Assembly (NCBI GenBank): GCA_964476375.1
Contig: CAYYZW010000056.1
Coordinates: 1 to 57,717 of the forward strand
DNA: 57,717 bases
Direction of reading: 5' to 3'
Origin: SAT2750 sp964476375
GTDB taxonomy: Bacteria > Planctomycetota > Planctomycetia > Pirellulales > Pirellulaceae
Position 1 is the stretch's first letter, and every line of letters starts with the position of its first letter. The position numbers were made by a program, and so were the translations under genes. The notes below the pieces were generated by a model. The model saw only the letters and a program-made list of their open reading frames with translations. It ran no database searches and was not told the DNA's origin. This document shows positions 8,785 through 17,267 of the stretch, piece by piece.

Positions 8785-8984
8785 AAATCGTGATCCGTAC
8801 CGGGGCTGTATCAACCCCTCCTTTTCTTGCGAAACGTGCTTGAGGAGCATGTCCACCAGTATAGGGCACTCGGCATTGTTGCTAGAAGTACGCCGCACAA
8901 GATCATCTCTGCGAGCGGGGCTGCCGGAAGGAGTGACGTTCGCTAGAATGCACTCTTTCAATCCTCCACTGAACTCCGCAAGTA

Positions 8985-9869
8985 GTGACAATCGTGGCAG
9001 CACAAGTTCTTGACGGAAAGGCGATTGCCGACCAGATCCAGTCGGAACTGGCAGAAGAGATGGCCAGCTTCATCCAGGACAGTGGCTTTGTTCCCTGCCT
9101 GGCTGCCGTGCTGGTCGGCGAGGATGCGGCCAGCCAGGTCTATGTTCGAAACAAGCGGCGGGCCTGCCAGCGGGTGGGAATTGACAGCAAGCTGCACCAG
9201 TTGCCGGACGATACCAGCGAGGAGCAGCTGCTGGAACTGATTGCCAGGTTGAACAAGGACCACACTATCCACGGGATTCTCGTTCAATTGCCGCTTCCGG
9301 ATGGAATCTCCACGGTCCGGGTGCTTGACGCGGTCCATCCACTCAAGGATGTCGATGCCTTTCACCCCGAGAATGTCGGCAGGATATCCCAGGGGCGTCC
9401 CCGGTTTTTGCCCTGCACGCCGCATGGTATCCAGCAGCTCTTGAGCCGGTCTGATATTCCGGTGGCCGGGAAACACGCCGTGGTGGTGGGGCGAAGCGAT
9501 ATTGTCGGCAAGCCCCTGGCAATGCTGCTTGCCCAGCGTGACTCCACGCGTGGCCCGGAGGCGGCCAACGCGACGGTGACGATCTGCCATAGCCGCACCG
9601 CCGAGCTGCCGACGGTGACTCGAACTGCTGACATCCTGGTGGCGGCGATCGGCAGGGCGGGTTTCATTACCGCCGAGATGGTCAAGCCGGGGGCCGTGGT
9701 GATCGACGTCGGCATCAACCGCAGCGAGGAGGGTCTGGTCGGCGATGTGGATTTTTCGGCGGTGTCGGAAGTAGCCGGGGCACTCACGCCGGTGCCAGGT
9801 GGCGTGGGGCCGCTGACGGTGACGATGTTGATGTACAACACGCTGGAAGCGGCCAGGCTTTCCATCTGA
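8985..9869 (+). CDS. folD: Methylenetetrahydrofolate dehydrogenase / methenyltetrahydrofolate cyclohydrolase
   Basis: A 294-residue bifunctional FolD that interconverts 5,10-methylene-, methenyl- and 10-formyl-tetrahydrofolate in the cytosol. All family signatures are in order: YVRNKRRACQRVGI containing the catalytic lysine (about residue 50), GILVQLPLP, PCTPHGIQQLL, the NADP loop VVGRSDIVGKPLAMLL, GAVVIDVGINR and the C-terminal PVPGGVGPLTVTML. The start is a GTG at 8985. A second GTG three codons downstream is equally possible. It is divergent from the sulfite reductase gene across about 200 bp and ends 5 bp from the convergent methyltransferase gene. It supplies one-carbon units used by the nearby purH product. 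Confidence 0.97.
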   Translation: MTIVAAQVLDGKAIADQIQSELAEEMASFIQDSGFVPCLAAVLVGEDAASQVYVRNKRRACQRVGIDSKLHQLPDDTSEEQLLELIARLNKDHTIHGILVQLPLPDGISTVRVLDAVHPLKDVDAFHPENVGRISQGRPRFLPCTPHGIQQLLSRSDIPVAGKHAVVVGRSDIVGKPLAMLLAQRDSTRGPEAANATVTICHSRTAELPTVTRTADILVAAIGRAGFITAEMVKPGAVVIDVGINRSEEGLVGDVDFSAVSEVAGALTPVPGGVGPLTVTMLMYNTLEAARLSI

Positions 9870-9874
9870 GGTTG

Positions 9875-10681
9875 CTAACCGGACTCTCGTTGCCGCAGCG
9901 CCTCGTAAAAGAGAATGGCCGCGGTCGTGGAAACATTCAGGCTGTCGGCAGATCCACGCATGGGAATGCTCACCGCCGTCACGGTCGGCCCGGACCAGCA
10001 TGACGAGAGTCCCGAGGACTCTTCACCCAGGACAATGGCCAGTGGGCCCTTCCAGTCAATCTCCAGGTAACTGGCGGATCCGTCGATTCGTGTCGCACAG
10101 ATCTGGAATTCATTTTTTGTCAGCCAGTCCAGGGTCTGCTCGGAGGAGTCGGCATAAACCGGCATACTGAAGATGATCCCGGTACTGGCACGAATAACAT
10201 TCGGATTGAAGGGGTCTGTCACCTGGTTTGCCAGGATCACCGCATCCACTCCTGCCGCGTCGGCTGAACGGAGGATCGCACCCAGGTTCCCGGGCTTTTC
10301 AATGGATTCCACGACTGCCAGGAGCATCCCCGGTGTGCACGAGAGCGTTTCGAGGGTTGCCAGGGGGCGGCGGCGGGCCACGGCGACCAGTCCATCACGT
10401 CGATCGCCAAAAGTTATTTTTTCCATCACGGGACTGGTGACCGGGCAGAGTGGAACCCCGGCATGCTCCAGTTTGTCACGAAGCTCCCTGTCTCCTGGCT
10501 GGCCTAGCAGCGCGTCACAGACAAACACCTCCTCCATCGGCCAGTTCGCCTTCAGGGCCCGCTCTATTTCGCGCAGGCCGTCTACCAGGAATCGCTGCTG
10601 CTGTTGCCGTCCGCGCCCCTGGCGCAACTGGCAGGCTGCCTTGACGCGTGGATTCTGGGTACTGCGAATCTCATCATTCAT
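9875..10681 (-). CDS. TrmH/SpoU-family RNA 2'-O-methyltransferase
   Basis: A 268-residue SPOUT methyltransferase. After an N-terminal RNA-binding substrate domain (FLVDGLREIERALKA) the three SpoU motifs follow: NLGAILRSADAAGVDAVIL, IVLGEESSGLS and SIPMRGSADSLNVSTTAAIL, which together form the SAM-binding knot. Members methylate a ribose in 23S rRNA or tRNA, and the exact target cannot be told. The start chosen is the ATG at 10681, giving MNDEIRSTQNPRVKA, a typical family N-terminus, although the frame stays open farther upstream inside the preceding gene. It overlaps the end of the upstream methyltransferase gene by 8 bp, so the two are probably co-translated. Confidence 0.88.
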   Translation of the reverse strand: MNDEIRSTQNPRVKAACQLRQGRGRQQQQRFLVDGLREIERALKANWPMEEVFVCDALLGQPGDRELRDKLEHAGVPLCPVTSPVMEKITFGDRRDGLVAVARRRPLATLETLSCTPGMLLAVVESIEKPGNLGAILRSADAAGVDAVILANQVTDPFNPNVIRASTGIIFSMPVYADSSEQTLDWLTKNEFQICATRIDGSASYLEIDWKGPLAIVLGEESSGLSSCWSGPTVTAVSIPMRGSADSLNVSTTAAILFYEALRQRESG

Positions 10682-11555
10682 GGGTGCGTACGTGGCTGGT
10701 TTCAGGCCAGCGACAGACTGTGCCCGCTGGCAGTAATCGTCCGTCGACAGAAGGAGTGTTGAGTGACTGTGTGGAAACTCCAGCCTGGCAGTGCCCAAAG
10801 ACGGTGTCGGCGACAAGAGATTCCAGTTCTGCCGGGCCCAGGGTTGGAGTATGGCAGGTAATGAGCATGGCTGCACGTTGCTGACCGGTCAGGGCGGCAC
10901 AGTCCTCAAGGAGCGCGGGTAGATGCTGATGGATTTTCCATGCCTGGCCATCCGGACCATGGCCATAGGAGGGTGGATCCAGGATGACAATGTCATACTG
11001 ATTACCACGTTTTCGTTCGCGGCGGACAAAGAGCCTGGCATCCTCGTCGATCCAGCGAATCGGGTGGTCACCCATTCCTGATGCATCGGCATTCTGGCGT
11101 GCCCAGCTGACCACGTTCCTGGCAGCATCGACGTGGACCACTTCCGCTCCTGCATGGGCGGCTGCCAGCGTACTGCCCCCGGTATAGGCGAACAGGTTAA
11201 GTACCTTCATCGGCCGACTGCTGCGTTTGACCTGGCGAGCAATCCAGTCCCAGTTGGTTGCTTGCTCCGGGAAGACGCCGAGATGCCCAGCTGGAGTCGT
11301 TCGCAGTGCCAGGGAAAAATCTCCGTGGACCAGTTGCCAGTGGGTCAGTTGCTTTTTCCCGGAGAGATGGATCCACTTTCCCGCCCCACCCTGGTCACGC
11401 TCATAACGCAGGTCCGCCTCCTGCCAGCGATCAGGATCTGCCCGGTCCATTCCCTCGCTGACAGGGGCAGGACGGTCGACAACGAGGTTTGCAAAAGATT
11501 CCAGCTTTCGTCCATGGCCAAAATCGAGAAGCTGGTACTGGTCCGCGGAGAACAT
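10674..11555 (-). CDS. Class I SAM-dependent methyltransferase, RlmI/RlmK-like
   Basis: A 293-residue Rossmann-fold methyltransferase. SAM motif I is VLNLFAYTGGSTLAAAHAG (about residues 118-136), followed by VVHVDAARNVVSWARQNA. The catalytic loop is DIVILDPPSYGHG. The arrangement FAYTGG plus DPPSYG is that of the COG1092 family, which includes 23S rRNA cytosine-C5 and guanine-N2 methyltransferases. The N-terminal PUA domain of RlmI is missing or very short. The gene is followed, with an 8-bp overlap, by a TrmH-type methyltransferase, which fits an rRNA modification role. The precise target is undetermined. Confidence 0.82.
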   Translation of the reverse strand: MFSADQYQLLDFGHGRKLESFANLVVDRPAPVSEGMDRADPDRWQEADLRYERDQGGAGKWIHLSGKKQLTHWQLVHGDFSLALRTTPAGHLGVFPEQATNWDWIARQVKRSSRPMKVLNLFAYTGGSTLAAAHAGAEVVHVDAARNVVSWARQNADASGMGDHPIRWIDEDARLFVRRERKRGNQYDIVILDPPSYGHGPDGQAWKIHQHLPALLEDCAALTGQQRAAMLITCHTPTLGPAELESLVADTVFGHCQAGVSTQSLNTPSVDGRLLPAGTVCRWPETSHVRTHE

Positions 11556-11605
11556 GGGCTTTGCACGGCGAGAGGGGGAGATCTGGAGTTCGGTCGTGCC
11601 CGGCG

Positions 11606-12649
11606 TCAGGCGGCCGAATGTTCTTTCTTCCCCAGTACTCTACCACAGGCCTCGGCAACCTGCTCCACATCAATGGCCCGCATGGCATCATTCGGAGCCC
11701 GCCGGCGTTCCCGTGCAGAACCGTCCTGGTAATAGGACTGCAGGGCGATATGGTGACGGCCATAAGGGCCACAGTCGGAGGGGCGTGTTGGACCGTACAT
11801 GCTGACGCAGGTGGTTCCCACCGCGGCGGCAAGATGAAGTGGGCCGGTATCGGATCCGACGAACATGGAGGCCCGACGCAGCAGGGCGGCGAGCTGGGGG
11901 AGCGTCGTGTCGGGTGCGGCTATCGCATGGCCACCGGAATGCTCGACAATCTCGGCTGTCCAGGATCGCTCCCGGTCACCTGCCCAGGCGACAATACTGT
12001 GGATGCCGTGCTGACGGCCAAGTTCCCTGGCAAGCAGACCGTATCGCCTGGCAGGCCAGAGTTTTGAATCCCAGCCGGCCCCGGGATTGATTACGATAAA
12101 CTCCGCGCCCGGCTGTACCTGGCCCAGGAACGTGTCCACCATCCTTGTCGCCTCGGTCGGTTGTGGCACGTGGAAATGGACTTGCGGGTGGTGAATACCA
12201 AGTGGCCTGAGGAGCTGAAGGTAGGCGTCGACGACATGGTCAGCCGTCCGTCGGATGTGGTGGTTGGCAAGCAGGGGCGCCAGTTCTCGCCCCTGGGGTT
12301 CAGAGAAACCGATGCGGCGTGGAGCACCGCTCAGCCATCCTGCCGCGGAACTCTTTGTCAGGCTTTGCGGATCGATGACGTAGTCAAAGTTGTACTGGCG
12401 AAGCTGGTTGCGGAGTTTCCAGATAGCACGGGGAGATTTCAGCCAGCCCCGGGGAACCTTGATGACATGGTCCAGATCGGGATGATCCACCAGCAGCTGG
12501 GCGCCTGCTCCCTGAACGACCCAGACGATCAGGGAATCAGGGTAAGTTCGCCGTAATTCCGCCGCGACCGGCATGGTCAGGATACAGTCGCCAATGGCGC
12601 TGAGGCGTGTAATCAGGAAGCGAGGTGACCGTCTCTTCGGGGCGGGCAT
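11606..12649 (-). CDS. Glycosyltransferase family 9 (heptosyltransferase-like)
   Basis: A 347-residue GT-B fold protein. The N-terminal half begins FLITRLSAIGDCILTMPVA, the GT9 acceptor-side signature. The C-terminal half has INPGAGWDSKLWPARRY and FVGSDTGPLHLAAAVGT, the nucleotide-sugar binding signature of ADP-heptose:LPS heptosyltransferases. It probably adds a sugar to lipopolysaccharide on the cytoplasmic face of the inner membrane. The N-terminus is Arg/Lys-rich with no signal peptide. No other LPS genes are in the window, so the sugar donor is uncertain. Confidence 0.88.
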   Translation of the reverse strand: MPAPKRRSPRFLITRLSAIGDCILTMPVAAELRRTYPDSLIVWVVQGAGAQLLVDHPDLDHVIKVPRGWLKSPRAIWKLRNQLRQYNFDYVIDPQSLTKSSAAGWLSGAPRRIGFSEPQGRELAPLLANHHIRRTADHVVDAYLQLLRPLGIHHPQVHFHVPQPTEATRMVDTFLGQVQPGAEFIVINPGAGWDSKLWPARRYGLLARELGRQHGIHSIVAWAGDRERSWTAEIVEHSGGHAIAAPDTTLPQLAALLRRASMFVGSDTGPLHLAAAVGTTCVSMYGPTRPSDCGPYGRHHIALQSYYQDGSARERRRAPNDAMRAIDVEQVAEACGRVLGKKEHSAA

Positions 12650-12686
12650 GTTCTTGTCCTGGCCGGGTGCCGGCCGAGGGACCAGC

Positions 12687-13562
12687 TTACGGCTTAATCG
12701 GTTGCGCCTTCTCCACCGCCGCAGGGAGCGTTCCCGGGTCCTCGGAGGCGTCCTTGCCGGCAGCAGCTTCTTCCTCGTGATCCTCAGGTGGAACGTCAGA
12801 AGGACTTTCCTCGTCGATGTCTATTACCGGCTTGATGAATGTGGCGTTGTCCTCGTACTGGCGAATTAACTTCTCTTGCTCAAAATCTAATTTTGCCTGA
12901 TTCTTGCCAAGGAAGGGAAGGTCAATTTGCTGGCCGGCGAACTGGGTGCCGTCATGAATAGTTCCTGACTGGAAGGGGCCGGCACCCAGGATCCAGATGT
13001 CGGATGAGCTGCTTCGAGCGATCTGGGTTCCAGATTGCCAGACCCGTGTGCCCAGTTGCCGGTCGTAAAGAAAAGCCACGATCTTGGCGATTCCACGCTG
13101 GTCACTTTTCCGGGCGAAGGATATTTCCGGTAGTGTCGGGATTGCCGGGGTGTTACTGACAAGTGTCGCCGCCGTATTGAGACTGGAACTGGCAGGCAGG
13201 CCGTAGGTGATATCGTGGTTATCCGTTCCCAGCGTGCCAATACGGATCTCCAGCACATAGTCTGCCGAGTCGCTTTCATCCTTGAGCTGGCACCCGGTAG
13301 CGAGCAGATGCTGGCGTACCGAGCTGATAATATAGGGTGCATTCCCAAAACCCTTGGGGCCCGTCTCTTTTATGTACCGGGTGTCCAGGAAAATACTCTT
13401 ATCGGGCAGAGCCGGGAAATTCATCCGCGAAATGGAAAGATCCACGGCGTTGGAAATGAGAAGTTGCTGGGTGGCCTGTTGGGACTTGGTTGTTCCACAA
13501 CCAGCGAGCAACAGCCCGAGCAATGCCAACGTGCAGGCAGACTTCGGCCATCGTGATTTCAC
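12687..13562 (-). CDS. Lipoprotein of unknown function (DUF6655-like)
   Basis: A 291-residue protein with a lipoprotein signal peptide: basic N-terminus, hydrophobic TLALLGLLLAGC with the lipidated cysteine at about residue 22. The start chosen is the GTG at 13562, because GGGGGAG lies 5 bp upstream. A longer frame exists but adds a non-signal-like extension. The body has YVLEIRIGTLGTDNHDITYGLP and later GIAKIVAFLYDRQLGTRVWQSG, which recall planctomycete lipoproteins of a DUF6655-like type. The last 45 residues are acidic and Pro/Ala-rich. It is probably anchored in a membrane facing the periplasm. Function unknown. Confidence 0.75.
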   Translation of the reverse strand: MKSRWPKSACTLALLGLLLAGCGTTKSQQATQQLLISNAVDLSISRMNFPALPDKSIFLDTRYIKETGPKGFGNAPYIISSVRQHLLATGCQLKDESDSADYVLEIRIGTLGTDNHDITYGLPASSSLNTAATLVSNTPAIPTLPEISFARKSDQRGIAKIVAFLYDRQLGTRVWQSGTQIARSSSSDIWILGAGPFQSGTIHDGTQFAGQQIDLPFLGKNQAKLDFEQEKLIRQYEDNATFIKPVIDIDEESPSDVPPEDHEEEAAAGKDASEDPGTLPAAVEKAQPIKP

Positions 13563-13786
13563 TTGAACTCCCCCCGGCGACCAGGCTTCTTTCAATGGCC
13601 TGGTCGGCCCAGCTTGCCAACGACAAAGATCTGAAGCTGCCCCGATCTGCTATATCGACGCCTGGAAAGAAGAGAGTGAAGGCGAACTTGATTTTCTCTG
13701 GGGGAACGGAGTGGAGATGGCTGGGACACTGTCCCCTGTGCTCAAAATGATGCTAGCAGTTGTCAACCTGGGCGAACTGGAGTATT

Positions 13787-14596
13787 TCAGTCGGCTTCCC
13801 GGACCGCCGCCATGAGAGCATCCAGGGCTTCTCCAATATTGCTGGCAGCAACCAGGTGTTCTCCGACCAGCATCGCATCGACCCCGGCATCTGCCAGTTG
13901 TCGGACATCCCCGGGGGTTCCAATACCGCTTTCGGCGACGAGCAGGCACTCGTCAGGAATTGCCTCACGCATCTGGATGGAATGTTCCAGGTCAACATGG
14001 AACGTCCGCAGGTCCCGGTTGTTCACCCCCACCAGGGTTGCCCCGGCCTGCACGACGCGGCTGGCATTTTCCGCCCGGTAGAATTCTACCAGCGGTGTCA
14101 TTTCCAGCTCTACGGCCTGCTGGTGCAGAGCTGCCAGCTGCCTGTCATCAAGACACTCGGCGATCAGCAGCACGGCATCCGCCCCGGCAACGCGAGCCTC
14201 GACCAACTGGTACTCGTCCAGGATAAAGTCTTTTCGCAGCAATGGAATCTGCACCTGTTGCCGAATGGCCGCCAGGAATTCCAGTTCTCCCTGGAAGTAC
14301 TCCTGGTCGGTGAGCACGCTAATACAGTCGGCACCATGCTCCTCGTAACAGGTGGCGATCTGGAGGGGGTCGAAGTTCTCGCGGATTACTCCAGCTGACG
14401 GGCTTGCTTTCTTGACCTCGGCAATCAGCTTGATCGGCCCCTCCCCTGCCAGGGCAGCGAAGAAATCACGTACCGGTGGCGCATCGGCAAGTTGACGTTT
14501 CAACTCAGCAAGGGGCCGGGCGGCACGAGCCTGCTCGATCTCAATCCGCTTCGTTGTAACGATCCTGTCCAGCACGTTTTCAGGGTTGGACATCAT
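13787..14596 (-). CDS. trpC: Indole-3-glycerol phosphate synthase
   Basis: A 269-residue TIM-barrel enzyme that closes the ring of CdRP to give indole-3-glycerol phosphate in tryptophan synthesis. Catalytic and phosphate-site segments are present: LIAEVKKASPSAGVI, ISVLTDQEYFQG, LLRKDFILDEYQ, LVGVNNRDLRTF and LLVAESGI. The family N-terminus (VLDRIVTTKRIEIEQARA) fixes the start at the ATG at 14596 (a second ATG follows immediately). The open frame extending up to 15556 overlaps the upstream gene and is not coding. It overlaps the upstream unknown gene by 17 bp, suggesting a purH - unknown - trpC transcript. No other trp genes are nearby. Confidence 0.95.
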   Translation of the reverse strand: MMSNPENVLDRIVTTKRIEIEQARAARPLAELKRQLADAPPVRDFFAALAGEGPIKLIAEVKKASPSAGVIRENFDPLQIATCYEEHGADCISVLTDQEYFQGELEFLAAIRQQVQIPLLRKDFILDEYQLVEARVAGADAVLLIAECLDDRQLAALHQQAVELEMTPLVEFYRAENASRVVQAGATLVGVNNRDLRTFHVDLEHSIQMREAIPDECLLVAESGIGTPGDVRQLADAGVDAMLVGEHLVAASNIGEALDALMAAVREAD

Positions 14597-15473
14597 CGTT
14601 TCCCTTCCGGGCCAGGTACCGTTGGAGAAAATCCGTTCCCTCCTTTGTGCCAAGAAATCGATGTAAATGCCAGTAGGGTCGATCCCCACGGGCCAGCTGG
14701 CGACGAGCCGGGGCCGGCCGGCGGTCCGATCCACAGGCTGAGCAGGTATGGCGGCCCTCGATCCAGATGGCGTGACAACGCTGGCAGTGTGAATGAATCG
14801 ACCACTCCGTTCCCTCCACACTGCCGGAAGGGACCAGTTCAACATGAAGCCGGAGCTGGTACTGTCGGCAGTGCCGGAGCGCAGCCAGCAGTAATTCCAG
14901 GTCAGGGCGAGGCCGGGGCAGGATGGCATCGGCGGCGGTCCACAGCTGTTCCATGACCACCAGGTCCCGGTGTTCCAGCACCGGCTTGATCCATAGCCCA
15001 TACCAGCAGGGATCGGTCGATGGGAAGCATGCCGGGGTTTCCTGGACGTGACCGACGACTTCTTCCAGGAGTTCACGCAGGTCACTCCTGTCATCTGGAT
15101 GGTCACGGTTGGATGTTGGCAGCCAGCCGTAACAGCCACCCATGGCTCCTGGATCCTGGTCTGCAAGGGCATTTGCTTCACATCCGCGGCATTGATTCTG
15201 GACCTGCTCCCGGCCGCCGAAGACAGCAAAGACCTCCTCCTGCTGAAATGCCTTGACCTGGTCGAACAGGACGGGCTGGCTGCCATCGATCGGCTCCACG
15301 CAGATTCCGTCCAGGATCCGGTTGTCACGCTCCGCGGACCGTGCTTCCCGGATCGCCCGCAAGAGAGATTCTGTCCGCTCCGGGCTGGTCCAGTCCTCGA
15401 TATCGCGCAGCGGGCAGGACAGTTCAATTGCCCAGCGAACGAATTCGGGAGTCGCGAGAGCCATGGTTCCCAT
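14580..15473 (-). CDS. Uncharacterised protein with C-terminal zinc-ribbon-like cysteines
   Basis: A 297-residue soluble protein I do not recognise. It starts MGTMALATPEFVRWAIELS. A first cysteine cluster occurs near residue 95 (CRGCEANAL, then GGC). A zinc-ribbon-like pair CQRCHAIWIEGRHTCSACG lies at about 229-250, just before an Arg-rich stretch (DRRPAPARRQLARGDR) that could contact nucleic acid. The middle part is helical and Leu-rich (LELLLAALRHCRQYQLRLH). No enzyme signature is visible. It lies between purH (36 bp gap) and trpC (17 bp overlap) on the same strand, so it is probably co-transcribed with both. Coding is supported by the coupling and by strong third-position codon bias like that of its neighbours. 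Confidence 0.7.
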   Translation of the reverse strand: MGTMALATPEFVRWAIELSCPLRDIEDWTSPERTESLLRAIREARSAERDNRILDGICVEPIDGSQPVLFDQVKAFQQEEVFAVFGGREQVQNQCRGCEANALADQDPGAMGGCYGWLPTSNRDHPDDRSDLRELLEEVVGHVQETPACFPSTDPCWYGLWIKPVLEHRDLVVMEQLWTAADAILPRPRPDLELLLAALRHCRQYQLRLHVELVPSGSVEGTEWSIHSHCQRCHAIWIEGRHTCSACGSDRRPAPARRQLARGDRPYWHLHRFLGTKEGTDFLQRYLARKGNDDVQP

Positions 15474-15509
15474 CCTGTCGGATGGAGTGTGGTCAGAGGA
15501 TGCAGCGAA

Positions 15510-17078
15510 CTAGTGTTTGAAGTGACGCTTCCCGGTAAAAACCATGGGAAGTCCACGTTCGTTACAGGCGGCGATCACCTCATCATCCCGTCGGGATCCT
15601 CCCGGCTGGATAATAGCAGCCACACCTGCATCTGCCGCCCGGTGGATGGAATCAGGAAAAGGAAAGAAGGCATCCGAGGAGAGCACGGCTCCCTGCACAC
15701 GGTCTGCCGCCTTGGAGATCGCGATCTCCACGCTGTCCACACGGCTCATCTGTCCCGCGCCGGCCCCCACCAGTGCCTGGTCCCGGCAGAGTGCAATGGC
15801 GTTTGACTTGATATGCCGCACAATCTGCCAGGCAAAGCCAAGTTCGAGCAGCTGGGATTCATCCGGTTTTTCTGTTGTCACGAATTCCCACTGGTTTGGC
15901 TCATCCGGGAGCACATCCGCAGTCTGCAGGAGGAGTCCTCCGTCGATATGCCGGGTCTGCAGTGGTGCCTCCTGTGGCCCGGCATCCTCCACCTGCATCA
16001 GCCGCACGTTGTTCTTCCATTTTGGCACTGTTGTCAGGATCTCCACGGCATCCTCGTCGAAACCGGGTGCCACGATCGCTTCAATAAACAGGCCGGGTTC
16101 GGCCAGGATGGCAGCCGTGGCGGAATCGACCCGACGGTTCAATCCCAGTACGGATCCAAATGCACTGAGAGGATCACCTGCCATGGCCTTGCTGGTCGCT
16201 GCTGCCAGTTCTTCTGCCACGGCGGCGCCACAGGGATTGTTATGCTTGATCACCGAGACAGCCGGCCCCTGGAAGGAGCGAGCGATCTGCAGGGCGCTAT
16301 CGAGGTCCAGCAGGTTGTTATAGGAAAGCTCCTTTCCATGGAGCTGGCTGGCATGAACGAGTCCGGACAGCGGTTGATCAGGCCTGCCATAAAGGGCTGC
16401 CTGCTGGTGCGGGTTTTCACCGTAGCGCAGAATTGCTTCCCGCTGGAGCGAGATAGTCATCTTCTCCGGGAATGGATCCGAACCACTTTCTTCCGCGAAA
16501 TAGTCCGCGATGGCACGATCGTAACTGGCGGTGGATTCAAATGCCTCGGCGGCCAGTCGCTGCCTCAGTTCCAGTGACGTGGAACCGTCGGTCGCGATCT
16601 CCTGGAGCACGTCCGCGTACTGGGCGGGACTGGTCAGGATGGAGACGAAAGCATGGTTCTTGGCAGCAGCACGGACCAGGCTGGGACCACCAATATCAAT
16701 CTGCTCGATTGCCTCCTCACGTGTCACTTCAGGGCGGGCGATAGTCTGCTGGAAGGGATAGAGGTTGACGACGACCAGTTCGAAACTGGCGATGTCATGG
16801 TCCGCCAGTGACTTCATGTCGTCATCCCGGTCATGACGGCAGAGAATTCCCGCGAAGACCCTGGGGTGCAGTGTTTTGACCCGCCCGTCCATCATCTCGG
16901 GAAAGCCGGTGTATGTGGCGACATCGTGAACATCGAGGCCCTCTTCTTCCAGGTGCCGGCGTGTTCCGCCGGTGCTGTAGATCTGAATCCCTGCTGCCAC
17001 CAGGCCACTGGCCAGTTCCGACAGTCCTGATTTGTCACTCACACTGATAAGTGCTCGGCGGATCGATGGTGAATTCAT
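15510..17078 (-). CDS. purH: Bifunctional AICAR formyltransferase / IMP cyclohydrolase
   Basis: A 522-residue enzyme catalysing the last two steps of IMP synthesis: formyl transfer from 10-formyl-THF to AICAR, then ring closure. The N-terminal cyclohydrolase domain has ALISVSDKSGLSELA, STGGTRRHL, GRVKTLHPRVFAGIL and IDIGGPSLVRAAAKNH. The formyltransferase domain has SYNNLLDLDSAL, VIKHNNPCGAAVA with the catalytic Lys-His, and SSDAFFPFPDSI near the C-terminus. The start at 17078 gives the family N-terminus. The open frame up to 17249 runs into the promoter and terminator region and is rejected. Length is normal. FolD, encoded 6 kb away, makes its cofactor. Confidence 0.97.
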   Translation of the reverse strand: MNSPSIRRALISVSDKSGLSELASGLVAAGIQIYSTGGTRRHLEEEGLDVHDVATYTGFPEMMDGRVKTLHPRVFAGILCRHDRDDDMKSLADHDIASFELVVVNLYPFQQTIARPEVTREEAIEQIDIGGPSLVRAAAKNHAFVSILTSPAQYADVLQEIATDGSTSLELRQRLAAEAFESTASYDRAIADYFAEESGSDPFPEKMTISLQREAILRYGENPHQQAALYGRPDQPLSGLVHASQLHGKELSYNNLLDLDSALQIARSFQGPAVSVIKHNNPCGAAVAEELAAATSKAMAGDPLSAFGSVLGLNRRVDSATAAILAEPGLFIEAIVAPGFDEDAVEILTTVPKWKNNVRLMQVEDAGPQEAPLQTRHIDGGLLLQTADVLPDEPNQWEFVTTEKPDESQLLELGFAWQIVRHIKSNAIALCRDQALVGAGAGQMSRVDSVEIAISKAADRVQGAVLSSDAFFPFPDSIHRAADAGVAAIIQPGGSRRDDEVIAACNERGLPMVFTGKRHFKH

Positions 17079-17168
17079 GGCGTGTCCTGCTGCCCTGGAA
17101 GTGGATAGGAATTTCACCGGAACATGGCAGGGCATGGGTGTACCCGGATACCTGCCAAATCCGCCCAT

Positions 17169-17197
17169 GGTGTAAGCCGAACAGTTCGATGGGTCAA
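17169..17197 (-). promoter_or_regulatory. Putative promoter for purH
   Basis: Minus strand TTGACC (17192-17197), a 17-bp spacer and TACACC (17169-17174). The -35 box is strong and the -10 box weak. It lies directly behind the terminator of the preceding gene and about 90 bp before the purH start, the expected place. Confidence 0.35.
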
Positions 17198-17205
17198 GGG
17201 AGCGC

Positions 17206-17242
17206 AAGAAAAAAGGTGGATCACCATGGGGTGATCCACCTT
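17206..17242 (-). terminator. Strong Rho-independent terminator after the beta-propeller gene
   Basis: On the minus strand a perfect 13-bp stem (AAGGTGGATCACC and its complement, 17213-17225 and 17230-17242) with a 4-base loop is followed by a run of Ts (TTTTTTCTTG). It lies 26 bp after the stop of the gene at 17268-18866 and separates it from purH. Confidence 0.9.
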
Positions 17243-17267
17243 GTGGCATTCTCTGCGGACTGGCCGG

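Noticed and set aside
8785..9003. 73-residue upstream extension of sulfite reductase to 9003.
   Set aside because: It would overlap the start of divergent folD, remove the shared promoter gap, and lacks resemblance to CysI. The ATG at 8784 gives the family N-terminus.
13787..15556. A 589-residue open frame on the minus strand extending trpC upstream.
   Set aside because: Only the last 269 residues are TrpC-like. The upstream part overlaps the zinc-ribbon gene in another frame, is Arg/Ser/Cys-rich and has no domain resemblance.
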